Source: Eumeta japonica
Taxonomy: Eukaryota > Arthropoda > Insecta > Lepidoptera > Psychidae
Assembly (NCBI GenBank): GCA_005406025.1
Contig: BGZK01000491.1
Span: 1-64,000, forward strand
Direction of reading: 5' to 3'
DNA length: 64,000 nucleotides
The notes under the pieces are model-generated. The model was not told the DNA's origin, searched no databases, and was given only the letters and a program-made list of their open reading frames with translations. The position numbers and the translations under genes are program-made. Below, piece after piece: positions 1 through 10,794 of the stretch; position 1 is the stretch's first letter, and every line of letters begins with the position of its first letter.

Positions 1-1163
1 TATAAATTAATTACTTTTTATATTTTACTATTTCTCATTGTTGCAAATTAATCAACCAATTTACTATGTAATTCTTAATAATTAAACTCCTTTTCAGTCC
101 AACAGTAGTTTTAATCTAGTTGAAACTTAGTTTTAAGTTCACACATTTCCCGTTCAATATTTAGTACTCAACAATCCGAATACTTAATTAAAGAGTTTTA
201 TATTTTTTTATATCATATTAGTTTCGTATTTTGCTTATGCGCCTGTACTGTGAAATCTGGAACTATTTCACGTGCGAGGAAATGTTACGACGTTATAACT
301 ATCCTAAACAAAATATCCCTCCACGTACTTATATCCCCAATCCATCCTTAATTGAAACAAGCATCATTTAGCGGTCTATATAGTCATCATTAATACCGCC
401 GCTGCACTTACAATTTTTTGTGTGGGTATGTGTATCTGATGGTTCATGTGCATTGAGTCCGCCATCCTGTACAAATACTTAAATCTTAAGATTATTATTA
501 AAGTCTGCGATCAAACACTTTAGAAAAGCAGGAAGAGAGCAGTTGAATAAGATCAGGCAGCTCCTGCCGTGGTATGTCCTACCATCTTTTCTATTCTGTT
601 TCCGCTATTTTGTTTTAGCATTGCGATGCCGCTTGGGAACAGTTAAAAGCAATTCAGCACATCGCTTGCTCACCCATTAAATCAAATAACTATTAACCGA
701 CCACGACATGGCGGTAACAAGGTGATACCTAACAGATTTCTAATAATACTGTGGATAACAATTATTTGCACTTCTCAAATTTATCAACGCAGTTTCTTCC
801 TGATATCCAGAAAAAACCTTTCCCTGGGAGAAACTGATCGAAATCGCCAGAACGAAAAATTGTAGATTCTGATGGACTGTGAGAACGAAGTGACGAATGA
901 CTTCTGATGTTAAAGCGATTAAAGTCGATTCTAAGCGAGTACACAAACCTAGCGTGCCAAGAGTTGGCTCCTTTTGTCTGTACTACGGAAAAACATTAAA
1001 TTTTATCCTCTAATACTAATTTGCGATCTGGCGAACACAATTTCGCAGAAAGCTGTTTCTTAATTTTATCCTAAAAGCACAATTTATTGCAAAAGAGATA
1101 CAATACAATTCTACGGCGTAATTCTATTTTTCTATTAGACTCTTTAGTTTTTTGCTACGAGAC
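1..1163. other. A+T-rich non-coding DNA, no feature recognised
   Basis: No open frame longer than about 70 codons, no family motif and no clear repeat ends are visible. It reads as ordinary intergenic or intronic insect DNA. Confidence 0.6.
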
Positions 1164-2766
1164 CGGCGGCCTTATTACCTAAAAGAAATCGATTTCTGAT
1201 TTCGCACTATATTAAAATTATTTTAGTAATTCCCAAGTTGATATTTCGAAATGCTAATTGTCTTTCTATTAACAGTGTTGCCTCTACAATGAAATCAATA
1301 AATTATCATAATGAAATTTAATCGCATATTTGAATTCAAAAACCGTTAGGGATCGCAATTTCGTAATTATTCGAAAATTACGCTCTCAAGCCGAAGACTG
1401 GTCTATAGCGATTCTCAAGCGATTTACAATCGATTTTCCGTCATTCGTATTTCGTATAAAGTAAATAATTATTTTTTTTATGTAAATCGTTACATTAAAT
1501 AAAATCTTTGCAAATTTATCGAAGACCTAAGACATTACAATAATATGGTATATTTGGAATGATCTGATGATGGAGGCAGAAGATAGGCACAGGAATTCCA
1601 TAATGGAATGACATATCCTAGTTGTGTTTGAACTTGTCAGAGTTGTCTTGAGATGTACTCTCACCATGAGTGAGTTTCAGGGTCTGATGATGGAGACGGA
1701 AGGTAAACACTAGCACTCCATAATAGAACAACGTAGTCTAGCCTTATTTAAGTTTATTGGAATTTTTAAATGGTTCATTATAATAGTGGCTTCAGGGTCT
1801 GATGATGGAACCAGAAGGTAAAACGCAGGAACTCCATAATGAAACAACGTATCATAGCCGTGTTTGGTCTTGTAGAAATCGTCTTGAGATGTACTTTGAC
1901 TGATAATTTTCAGGGTCTGATGATGCAGGTGAAAGGTAGGCACTAGTACTCTATAATCTCATAATAGAACAACGTATCCAAGCGGTGTTCGCAGTTGTTG
2001 GTTGTCATGGAATGCACTTTAACCGTGATTGGTTTCCAGGCTCCGATGATGGAACCGGAAGGTAGACGTTAGAGCTCCATAATGAAACAACGTAGCCTAG
2101 CCGTGTTTGGACTTGTTGATGTTCTCGTGGAATACACTTTGACCATGATTGGCTTTCAGAGTCTGATAACGGAGCTGGAAGTTTGGAAACTCCATCATCA
2201 GACCCTGAAAGTCAATCGTGGTCAAAATCCATTTCAGGGCAATTCCAACAAGCTCAAATATGGTTAGGATATATTATTCCGTCATGATATGTTAATTCCG
2301 GTGCCAAGCGTCGGGCTACATCATCAGACTCTGAAAACCAATTATGGCCAAAGACCACTTAAAAAATTCTATTAAGAACACATACGACTAGGTTACGTTG
2401 TTCTATTATGGAGTACTAGTGCTTACCTTCCGGCTCCATCATCAGACCCTGAAAATCACTCATGGTGGAGAGTACATCTCAAAACAACTCTAACAAGCTC
2501 AAACACGACTAGGATATATTATTCCGTTATAGAGTTCCTGTGCCTACCTTCTGGCTCCTTCATCAGATCAGTTCAATTATATACCATATTATTGTATAGC
2601 CATCGGTCCTCGATAAGTGTGCAAAGTTTTAATTTGATCTAACGCTTTAAAGTCACTCAAAATTGCTTATAAGAATAACATTTTTTTTATACCTAACAAC
2701 TTCGACTCACAAATCGATTCCGGAATCGCAATCGATTTCTACTTTTACGTAATAAGGCCCCCGTAA
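1164..2766. mobile_element. Foldback DNA element with long inverted ends
   Basis: The two ends are inverted copies. CGGCGGCCTTATTACCTAAA near 1164-1183 matches the complement of the block ending GTAATAAGGCCCCCG at 2749-2763. Homology resumes further in: AATAATATGGTATAT near 1540 is mirrored by ATATACCATATTATT near 2580, and CTTTGCAAATTTATCGA near 1506 by its diverged complement near 2610-2625. The left arm carries about 270 bp (roughly 1220-1490) against only about 90 bp on the right, so the arms are unequal. The interior is a tandem array that reverses orientation near 2180. No transposase frame is present, so the element is non-autonomous. No clear target-site duplication was found. Foldback or MITE-like class is inferred from architecture only. 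Confidence 0.7.
1563..2580. repeat. ~118 bp tandem repeat, head-to-head arrays
   Basis: Units begin at a TCTGATGATGG motif at about 1563, 1683, 1798, 1916, 2042 and 2162 (spacings 120, 115, 118, 126, 120). Each carries a GAAGGTAGGCACTAG-like block, CTCCATAAT and AACGTAGCCTAGC. After about 2180 the same units run on the other strand (CATCATCAGACCCTGAAA near 2193, 2320, 2434 and, diverged, 2556). There are about 5.5 units on the left and 3.5 on the right. The 126 bp spacing holds a small internal duplication of CTATAATCTCATAATAG. Short frames here, such as 2082-2267, are by-products of the repeat. Confidence 0.85.
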
Positions 2767-4200
2767 GTACTCTATAATTGGCGGACTCTTCATAGCTTCA
2801 TGTGTAAGCGACAATCTTTTAAGGTATAACACATGAATTTGAAAATGTATTTTACTATTCAATTTTGTAACTAGCCGCTCAATAATTTCTCTTCATTTAT
2901 TTGTTCTTGTTTATATAATCGAATACTATCTTCAAAAACATTTGTTTGTCTTTTTAAAGAATCATTAAAATTATTATTAGTCAAGGGAATGGATCGATTT
3001 CGTTAAACCATAGTTATATTAGTTATTAAGAAAACTTAGAGGAATCACATTTAATTTGTTTAGAAAAGTTATAAAAGTAATCACTGTTATCCATCTTAGG
3101 TACGTATACAGTATCATCAATAAAATCACTGTTCCGAAATACAATTTTGTAGATCGGGACCTAAAAACAAATACAAGTAATTTTATGTGTTGCAAACAAG
3201 ATATGCAATAAATACCAAATAAATAAGTGCACAAAATTCAAAATTTTGACGTTATCAACAAACTATTCGAATAACTTAAGAAATCTATTGCTGCTAATAA
3301 TATAAATAGAATAGAATATAAAGTATGTTTATCCTCTATGCAAGCCTAATCCATTGATCGACTACGGCGAAATTTAGTGACATTTTGTATTTAGTGACAT
3401 TTGTCCCCGATTTCATCCCCGTTTTTATACTACTAAACTAATGAACAGATTTTAAAAGTCCTTTCACTAATAGCTAAAGTACTGTTCTTGAGTAATTTAA
3501 GCTGCTAACTTTTGCACTCGGCTTCATCAATTAATTTATATTCGTAAGACGATTTTAATAATTCTTTGACCCATAAAAGGCTACTCTATTCCCGAATAAT
3601 ACAACTAATATATTACTTTGATATTATCATTTGGCCCCGCATTCGTCTAAATCGGAATTGGAACTGCTAGCGCAATCGAAATTTAAAACTAGACGGGGAG
3701 CAAAATCGAGAAAGGGATAAGAATCAAAATCGAAAATGGCACCGGGACCGAAATTGAGGTCGAGACTGTGGTCGAAAACGAATATAGGGACGGGATCAAA
3801 ATCAATAGTGTGACGGGGTACTAGGGTTTGCCCCCGACTACAATCATGTATTTGTATCGTTGAATCGAAATACTATACCGATCATAAAAATTCATTTTCT
3901 CATAGAAAGCTACGCTACCTGCGAATATTAAAATCTATATGTTCGAAACGACCGCAGTTTAAGATCATTTTTGAAATTATTAAGTACATACTTGTAGACT
4001 GTTCAAAACAAGCCGCAATTTAAGCATTATTTATCGTTTAATAAACAGTAAAACACTTGTGTTACATTATTTAAGACAAGCATAATAGATGTTTGTAATA
4101 GGTATTAATTATATATAAACGATGCAATGGCTGTATTGTTAACCTACGACAAATAGATAGGCATATGTTTAATAATTTTTAAATTTTATTATATAGTAAT
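2767..4200. other. Non-coding DNA with degenerate GAAATCG/GGGAC repeats
   Basis: No gene seen. From about 3640 to 3835 the sequence is a run of imperfect short units such as GGGACCGAAATTGAGGTCGAGA. The same style recurs at 4700-4860, 5195-5300, 22900-23220 (other strand) and 46070-46160 (other strand). This points to one dispersed element family with an internal variable repeat. Confidence 0.6.
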
Positions 4201-4260
4201 GAAAAAGGGGAGGGGGCCATATAAATAGCCAATTAGAGAAAATAGGCTTTCACTCCGCTT
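4201..4260 (+). promoter_or_regulatory. Candidate TATA promoter
   Basis: TATAAATAG at 4220-4228 follows a G-run. An initiator-like TTTCACTCC has its A at 4252, 32 bp downstream, which is the usual TATA-to-start spacing. No downstream coding region can be tied to it. The exon-like ORF at 5795 is the nearest plus-strand candidate. A+T-rich DNA yields such pairs by chance, so this is weak. Confidence 0.25.
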
Positions 4261-4639
4261 CCACACATCGCTGATTATTACATATTGCATTTTCTATAAG
4301 AAAATAGGATGCATGCAAAAAATGCAGCTATTTAGATAAGCTCTAAATGTATAAATTATGAATATAGCACGTTTTTCAAATAAAAGACAGAGGCGTCGCG
4401 GAGATTCTTTTAACCGTTGAAAAACGTTATAGACCGTTAAAAGACGGGGATATTGGTAACACGTGTATAGGCAATACAAAAATAGGTCAAGTCCCGATTC
4501 CTAGCACTTCCACATTTGATTTCTACTTAAAATTAAATGAAACTCTGCTCCTCGGTCAACAAGCAATTTATTAAATAGTTTTTAATTGAAACTCTGCTAG
4601 CTGAAAATCCGTTCATCGGTTGCAAATCAGCGCAAAAGT

Positions 4640-5000
4640 ATACCCGGTCCCGTACACTATATTTTCCTTTGATACTAACATTTTCTCCGCTTCGTACAAA
4701 TCAGAACCGTGACCAGTAGCGGTATTAAAATTTAAAGCGAGAAAGGAAGAAGAATCGCAAGCAGAGATAGGATATCGAAATGAAGTATAGGACTGGGATT
4801 AAAATAAGAACGTTACCGGGTCGAAAATCAGGAAGGATACCGGAACCAGGATCGAGATTGGGGTGACAGCAAAATTTATGAATATAAAAGATGAAGGAAC
4901 ACATTTTATGTCCACGCGGGAGAATAATTCAGCCTCTGTATGTTTGTTGTCGCAAAACTCGAAAAGTAATCGATTGACGGATGTAAAATTTTGTTGCAAC
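4640..5000 (+). repeat. Helitron-like repeat fragment
   Basis: Degenerate GGGAC/GATCG units (about 4700-4860) are followed by ACATTTTATGTCCACGCGGG (about 4893-4912), the same terminal block found at 5345, 22830, 46010 and 59960. Here the final CTAG end is eroded. Confidence 0.5.
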
Positions 5001-5189
5001 GTTACATTTAAACATGCGCGTGTTTTATAACGCTACAAACATCAGTTCCTGTCTTCATCCTCGTATTTATAGGTACTATTAAACTGAACCGATTCGAAAT
5101 ATTTTTTTATTCATAGAAAACTAGACTGACTTAAGTACCTAACAGAGCTTTTGTTTTATTTTCACATCAACATTTTAAGTGTACTTAAA

Positions 5190-5394
5190 TTGAAAATTGG
5201 TCGGGGAACAGTATTGACAGCTGGGCCCGGCCCGAAATCGAGAACGGGACTGAGGTCAAAATCAAATACGGAACCGGAATTAAAATCAAGAGCGTACTGG
5301 GATCTAAATCAAGAACTAAGATTTCCAACTCGGTTGACTAGTATAAAATATACATTCCATGTCCACGCTGGCGAAGCCGCAGACGGAAAGCTAG
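5190..5394 (+). mobile_element. Helitron-like 3' end (hairpin then CTAG)
   Basis: GGAACCGG-type degenerate units lead into CCATGTCCACGCTGG, then GCGAAGCCGC and a terminal CTAG at 5391-5394 followed by T. A GC-rich short hairpin just before a CTRR end is the Helitron 3' hallmark. The class is inferred; no helicase or Rep coding is present, so this would be a non-autonomous copy. The 91-codon frame at 5151-5426 is produced by the repeat. Confidence 0.6.
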
Positions 5395-5794
5395 TAATAA
5401 ATAGTGATAGCAGCAATGAATTTTAAAAAAGGCACCAACTATGTTCCACTTTCTTGCTGAATCAAATTTCATATAGCACCCACGAATACAATTTTAACAC
5501 AACCATTTAGTTGTAAAATGTACTCTTAGCAAAATTCTGTCTGATTGTGGAGTGAAATAAATAAATTATTACGATTAAAAATTATATAGCATTTAGAAAT
5601 ATCTATGAATGTACTATTTTAGCCTCCTAGTAAAATTAATGTTCGATTGAAGTTATTGGACTACCTGTCTACAGACATATGTATGTAGAAAATGTATGAT
5701 ATGCAACAATAATGTACAAAACGTACCTCACGCGTAAGACTAACGACCAATCTGGTTTAATTTTTTTTACAATTAAGTATATGTCTTATTCCAG

Positions 5795-6014
5795 ACTGGC
5801 ACTGGTGCCGTGTTGGGACTATTTTCAAAACCGCAACTACAGATACATCGGTGGACAAGGAGGCCACGCGTGGGAGGGCGTCAACGCCACCCACCACGTT
5901 TGGTACAGTCTCATCGCTCATGACTACAGGTACAGCGCGTGCATGCTCTCAGCTGATTCTAGACGTTTTGACAAGGAGAAGCCGCTACCTGAGGAAACTC
6001 CTGGTGAACCGCCT
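5795..6014 (+). CDS. Unrecognised exon-like ORF with splice sites
   Basis: A TATTCCAG acceptor precedes 5795 and a strong G|GTAAGT donor follows 6014, giving a 220 bp candidate internal exon. Base composition and codon third positions are clearly richer in G+C than the flanks. One frame (phase 1 at the donor) reads from VPCWDYFQNRNYRYIGGQGG near its start to KPLPEETPGEPPG at its end. A second frame is also open across the exon and ends RSRYLRKLLVNRL. The first frame has the more G/C-ending codons and I prefer it, but neither is recognised. No partner exon was found. It could be a lone exon of a large gene, or a captured exon fragment. Confidence 0.4.
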
Positions 6015-6384
6015 GGTAAGTAAAATTTACGTTTTTTTTAAATTTCGTTCCAAAACTAAACCAAATTTTAGTGTCTTTTTAGCTATTTACCACATAATAC
6101 TGATTTGATAGCCATTAGAGACACATAAAAATGTGACATATTCGTAACACCAATAATATTACAAAATAAAAATGTTTCAAAATCCACCATAGGTCTTTAC
6201 CTATAGGATGTAAACTAAAAAAATCAAGAACATATTGAAGGAAACATTTTTTGATGTAAAAGGTAACGTCATAGTTTTTAAATATATTTTTAACTATTTT
6301 ACCTTTTACTGCAAGAAACACTAATATGTAAGGCGCCCTGAAAATTTTTGGAATAAATGAAAAAAAATTACTATGAATGGTCAA

Positions 6385-6965
6385 AAATGAATTTATCGTT
6401 TCTCAAAATATTCTCCGTTAGCATGGATGTGCTTTTTCATACGAATAAACCAATTTCGAAAGCATTTATCCCACTCCTCCCTGATGACCTAGAAAACATG
6501 TTGCTTATACTCTTCGTCAGCCATTTCTGGTGTTGAGAATCGTTGACCGCGTGATTTGTTGTTAATTTTTGCGAACAAAAAAAGTCACAAAGTGCCAGGT
6601 CGGTACTGTATGCAGGATTGCTCATAAGTTCCACGTTTTTCGACTTCAAAAAGTTATTTGTTTGTTTGGCTGTGTGAGAACTGGCATTGTCGTGGTACAA
6701 GATGATACGATATTTATCGTTATTTTACAGTTCGTCAATAACTTCCGGCAAATAAATAGTTTTGTACCAATCCCTATGTACGGTACGACAATTCTTCAAA
6801 CCAACAGTAGCCATGTATCCAGCTCTATTAATAAAAAAGGCAATCATCCTCTTAGAGGCACTTCGCTCGCACGCCAATTTGATTGGTTTTAGCTCATCTC
6901 GATAGGCCCATACATACGGTCGATTGCTGCGTTGTTTTGGGGTCGTACCAATAAATCCATAGTAG
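6385..6965 (-). pseudogene. mariner transposase remnant, C-terminal part
   Basis: The minus strand reads as the catalytic and C-terminal region of a Tc1/mariner transposase. From upstream to downstream there is RSNRPYVWAYRDELKP, then ASKRMIAFFINRAGYMATVG, LPEVIDEL, YHDNASSHTA and NPAYSTDLALCDFF. The last two hold the second and third catalytic Asp of the DD(34)D triad (HDN and the D of CDFF). The N-terminal helix-turn-helix DNA-binding half is absent. The frame is interrupted between the IDEL block and YHDN, and a stop follows near 6437, so no functional enzyme can be made. In family members the last motif is usually YSPDLAPCDFF; this copy has P-to-T and P-to-L changes. No inverted terminal repeats were identified. 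Confidence 0.85.
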
Positions 6966-8218
6966 ACGCTTGCCTGCTACATGTATTAACATGCAGCATG
7001 CAACCCACCGCTGACCCTCGAATCTGCCTCTCCACTACGAATCTCTATCCAAATGATTGAATATTGATTCCAGAGGATTGACAGATATCGAACACCTAAG
7101 CATGTGTTATTTATTTTTATAATTATCTAATTCCGCTAACTGTTAAATTGTAAATTCAACGTACTTTTCATGCCAACAAGGCACATCCTCAGGAAATTGC
7201 CGACAGTCACATCCACCAGGGTGCAAGGAGCGTTAAAACATCCAACACAACCTCGTTAGGCAAGCCGCTGTCATGCAATGGTCAAAGAGCGACGAAAACA
7301 TTCTTAAGGCAGCCACAGACCACCACCGATAGACATGCTTGTCAAATGTCACAGACTAACCATCACCAACATTACCCAAATAATTACAGGCAAGCGTCCA
7401 ATAATGGCGATTTATAAACGTCAATTTGGTCGTTGAGCATATCATTATTATCTTTATGTTTTAAAATTTCGAAGGATTCCAAAACATTCCAAAAGATTAT
7501 TAAAAAAACATAATATTTATACGGCCTTCAAAACAAATAATAATTTGAAAACTTTATGTAACAATAGAGTTCGGTTGAAAAAATTTTTGGTTTCTTGATA
7601 AAAAAATTCATTAAATGTTTGTGTGCATATTGTAATTTTGATTTCATTAAGTTGGATCAAAAAATCATTCATCTGTTGAATATCTTTGATTATAACACTA
7701 AGCTCCAATGAGCTTAGTTGAATTATGGTAATGGCACAAATATGTATTATCCTACAACAGTTTTTTAAATATGAAGAAAACCGATTGTTGTATATTGAAT
7801 TAATAACAATTATTTTAATACCTTTCCAAATAATATAAAAATTACATTGTATCGATAAGAAATTGAAAACCATTTTACTGAAATCAATCGTACGTTTGAT
7901 TTAAAAATATTTTGTTCGATCAAAAAAGTTTTAATTTAATAAAGCAATTATGGAAAAAGAGCAGATCATCATTTCTCGAAACAAAACTTACTTTTTTATA
8001 TAAAAAAACCTACTTTTGATGAATTCCAAAAAATATTAAGGTAGTACTGCGAAATTTTAAAAATATGAATTTTCTGAAAGTAAAAAATAATTGCCAAGGA
8101 AAAACTTACTTTTTCTTTAAATTTTAGGGTAATTTATTGAAACTAATTGAAATTTAAATATAAATAATGAAATAGTTGTAGTATCGAATAATTATAAAGA
8201 AATATATAACAATTTATA
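6966..8218. other. No recognisable gene
   Basis: A moderately GC-rich stretch at about 7180-7440 lacks long frames or motifs. From 7440 on the DNA is very A+T-rich. The 118-codon minus frame at 7517-7873 is Ile/Phe/Asn-rich, has no motif and looks like chance. Confidence 0.5.
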
Positions 8219-8935
8219 TTAAGAATAACGTTTTGCGGCATTCACCATACAAAGTACTGTCTTTTCAAAATGCTCGTCAGTTAAACGATTGTACCTCGGC
8301 AAATTCATCATCGTTACGTGGCTAAATAGTCTTTCTGCAGGAGCAGTTAAAGGCAAATTTTTCCAACAATTTTAGCCCAGTATCTCTGCTCTTTAAGTAA
8401 CGCGCCACTTCTGCTGCTGTTTCACCTTGTGACAGGGATGATTGAAATTCGGGAATGGCTGAAGTTGATTCTCCTAAATTAAAGTCATCAACTACATTGT
8501 TACTAACGTGTCACTGGTTCCACAGATACAACTTTCGAAAATCGTTAATGAACTATTTTTTGTTGTTCCTCGGTAACAGATGTTAGCCAACGACCTTTGA
8601 ATTGCGGGTGAGAAACAGCCGCTATAAAGGCATTAGAATCATTTTGTGACGGATCAAGTTATTTTTCAAATCGTGTATCGCCTCCTTTAATAATAACTTT
8701 CGCAAGGAGTTTGCTGTCAACAAAAATTCCATGCGCGATCAAATTTTTCAGATCGTATTTTAATGAAATTAATGTAGAAAAAAGAATACCTTAATACGAT
8801 ACGGCTTGGAGTCAATCAATAGCACATGCCAGAGGTTTCGAGCAACGCACAAACTCTTTGAGAAATTGGATATCAGCAGAATTAAAGGCTTTTGGTAACT
8901 TCAACTCATTATTATCCAAAAGTTCATCTTATCAA
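8219..8935 (-). pseudogene. hAT-superfamily transposase remnant
   Basis: Minus-strand blocks in several frames read as the C-terminal part of a hAT transposase. In order: FNSADIQFLKEFVRCSKPLA near 8890-8830, SLKYDLKNLIAHGI near 8770-8730, SQNDSNAFIAAVSHPQFKGR near 8640-8585, SQGETAAEVARYLK near 8440-8385, then the hAT dimerisation motif LPLTAPAERLFSHVTMMNLP with NRLTDEHFEKTV, and a stop at 8219-8221. The LTAPAERLFS...NRL pattern is diagnostic of the family. Internal stops, at least two frameshifts, and a short deletion just before LPLTAP (where family members usually have a WW-containing stretch) make it non-functional. N-terminal BED finger and inverted repeats were not seen. Confidence 0.85.
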
Positions 8936-9614
8936 ATTCATTGTACTGTTTTAATTATAATTTTAATTGATTTTATGTCATAATTAATTTTTAACGAATA
9001 AAGTTCAAGATAAACCTACATTTAAACTAAACGCTCATTAATATTCTTTGTTTTAAATATTTTGGATTTATTAATTTTAATATTGAAAAATTACTTTACT
9101 ATTAGGTTAAAAATTAAAAAAAATCACTCACCTTATCAGGATGGTTTGATGAAATATTTTTATCCTTCACAATAATAATTTTTTAACCACGAAATAAAAG
9201 CACTGATCCCTTGCCATTCACGTGAGTAAGTAATTATAACCACCTTTGTTCGCAAAGCTCAACTATATTCAAAGTGGAAGGGATCACCCCCACTACCTTT
9301 ATTTTCGAGCCCTATCGATTGACTTCGCGCGCAATCGACCTTTCGTGCCACTGCCGTTAATCTTTTAATTAATACTTTATGCTACTTACTCTCGTATGCG
9401 CTGCAATCGCTTTGACTTTTTGATTTCTAGCTTTAGTACCTTAAATTATTTTCATCTTTGATCACATTTAATGAGAACTTTAGTAATGTATTCTTTTGTT
9501 TATTGTAGTTATTATGAACAAACAATAAATACAATATAAAAAATACTTTGTTTTTAACTATTAAGAAGTACCAAATTAACAATCATATATGTAAAAAAAT
9601 GAAACTTTTTAAAT
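8936..9614. other. A+T-rich non-coding DNA
   Basis: No gene or clear repeat recognised. A slightly GC-richer patch at about 9290-9360 has no motif that I can name. Confidence 0.5.
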
Positions 9615-9790
9615 GCGTAATGTATAATTTTACATTACTCATTTTTTAATGAGCAATGTAAGATCCTTCATTACTCATTTTTTTAAACGAGTAATGGAAG
9701 ACTCCAAATTACACGTTAATTATCTAACGAGTAATGTAAATATTTTACATTAATTTTTATTAATTAGTAATGGATAAAAATTACATTACG
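9615..9790. repeat. Cluster of ATTACTC/GAGTAAT hairpins
   Basis: Consecutive inverted repeats share one core. TACATTACTCATT (9631-9643) pairs with AATGAGCAATGTA (9648-9660) around a 4 nt loop with one mismatch. CTTCATTACTC (9666-9676) pairs with GAGTAATGGAAG (9689-9700). A third, looser pair spans about 9709-9738, and TTACATTA motifs continue to 9790. It looks like a short tandem repeat whose unit is itself palindromic, possibly the subterminal part of a DNA element next to the hAT remnant. Confidence 0.6.
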
Positions 9791-9959
9791 ATAAAAAAAA
9801 ATGATTATTGCATTATATTTTACAATAAAATTTTTGCAACTTTGACAAAATGGCATATGCATATTATAATTAAATGTAAATAAAATAGAAAAAATATCTT
9901 AAATTTGTATATAAAATAAGAAAATACATTTTCCCTGACCTTATATGTACAAAGTTTTT

Positions 9960-10079
9960 TTTTTGTCTAGGCAACGTCGCTGAGGGCGGATGCTCCAGCG
10001 GTTCATCTCCGTCTGGGGGAGGAAGTTGCAGTCCTAACGCGATGGTCGGATAGCGTTGATTGGACGATTTTACCACACC
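9960..10079 (-). other. Short coding-like ORF patch, unrecognised
   Basis: The minus strand reads VKSSNQRYPTIALGLQLPPP followed by DGDEPLEHPPSATLPRQ, in a 120 bp patch much richer in G+C than its flanks. The composition suggests former coding sequence. No domain is recognisable, the downstream part of the frame turns into A+T-rich filler, and I see no convincing splice sites. It may be a captured gene fragment inside an element. Confidence 0.3.
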
Positions 10080-10766
10080 GTAATATTCTACAATTATCGA
10101 TAAAATGAGTACATTACTTGGAATGCATCATTTTGCATTCCAAATTCACTTGCAACGCAAGAGTTCGGTAATACAATTGTCATTCATGAACTATTTATGT
10201 CCATAAGTTCCAAAATATTGTAGTGTGCTGCATTTAATACAAACATTAATGTAAACGTGTATTTTTCATCTGTTTGTGTTCGGCAAACGTTAGTAATTAT
10301 CGTCCACTTTTTGATAAGATTTTAATTCGATATCTCTACAATACAATAATAACTTATAAACAGCATATTTCATGCAAATTATTTCATAGAGAAATATTTT
10401 CCTGACCGATTTTGCTTGCTAGCGTCTTAATGTTACAGACTAGTCCTTAGTCATCAGAAATCTATCCTTTTTTATTCGTAGTCATCACAACAAATAAAAC
10501 GTGATTATTACCGAGTGTATTTATTTTTATCACAAATATTATTATTATTTAAGTATAAAAAGTGGTAGGGCCATGCTGTGATCGAGGGTCACATCTCGAA
10601 AATAAGCTATTTCGTCTGGTACAATATGACTGTCATAGAATACATTGAAATGACAGTGTCTGATGTTTCATTTCACCCGATGAGTGAGAGCTCCGGTGGC
10701 TCACTTATCAATCATCACACTCCTCTCCATCAGATATCCCATTCTTATTCAAGAGACAGGTAAGAG

Positions 10767-10794
10767 TAACCGGTAACCGGTAACGGTAACCGGT
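10767..10794. promoter_or_regulatory. Triple AACCGGT site cluster
   Basis: Exact AACCGGT occurs at 10768-10774, 10775-10781 and 10788-10794, with an AACGGT variant between the last two. AACCGGTT-like sequence is the consensus of Grainyhead (CP2) factors. AGAGAC just upstream and GTCTCT just downstream form an inverted flank. This may be a simple 7 bp tandem expansion instead of a working enhancer. Confidence 0.35.

Noticed and set aside
6569..6892. 107-codon plus frame
   Set aside because: Antisense to the mariner transposase remnant; no motif of its own.
7517..7873. 118-codon minus frame
   Set aside because: Ile/Asn/Phe-rich, in very A+T-rich DNA, with no motif or splice signal; expected by chance.
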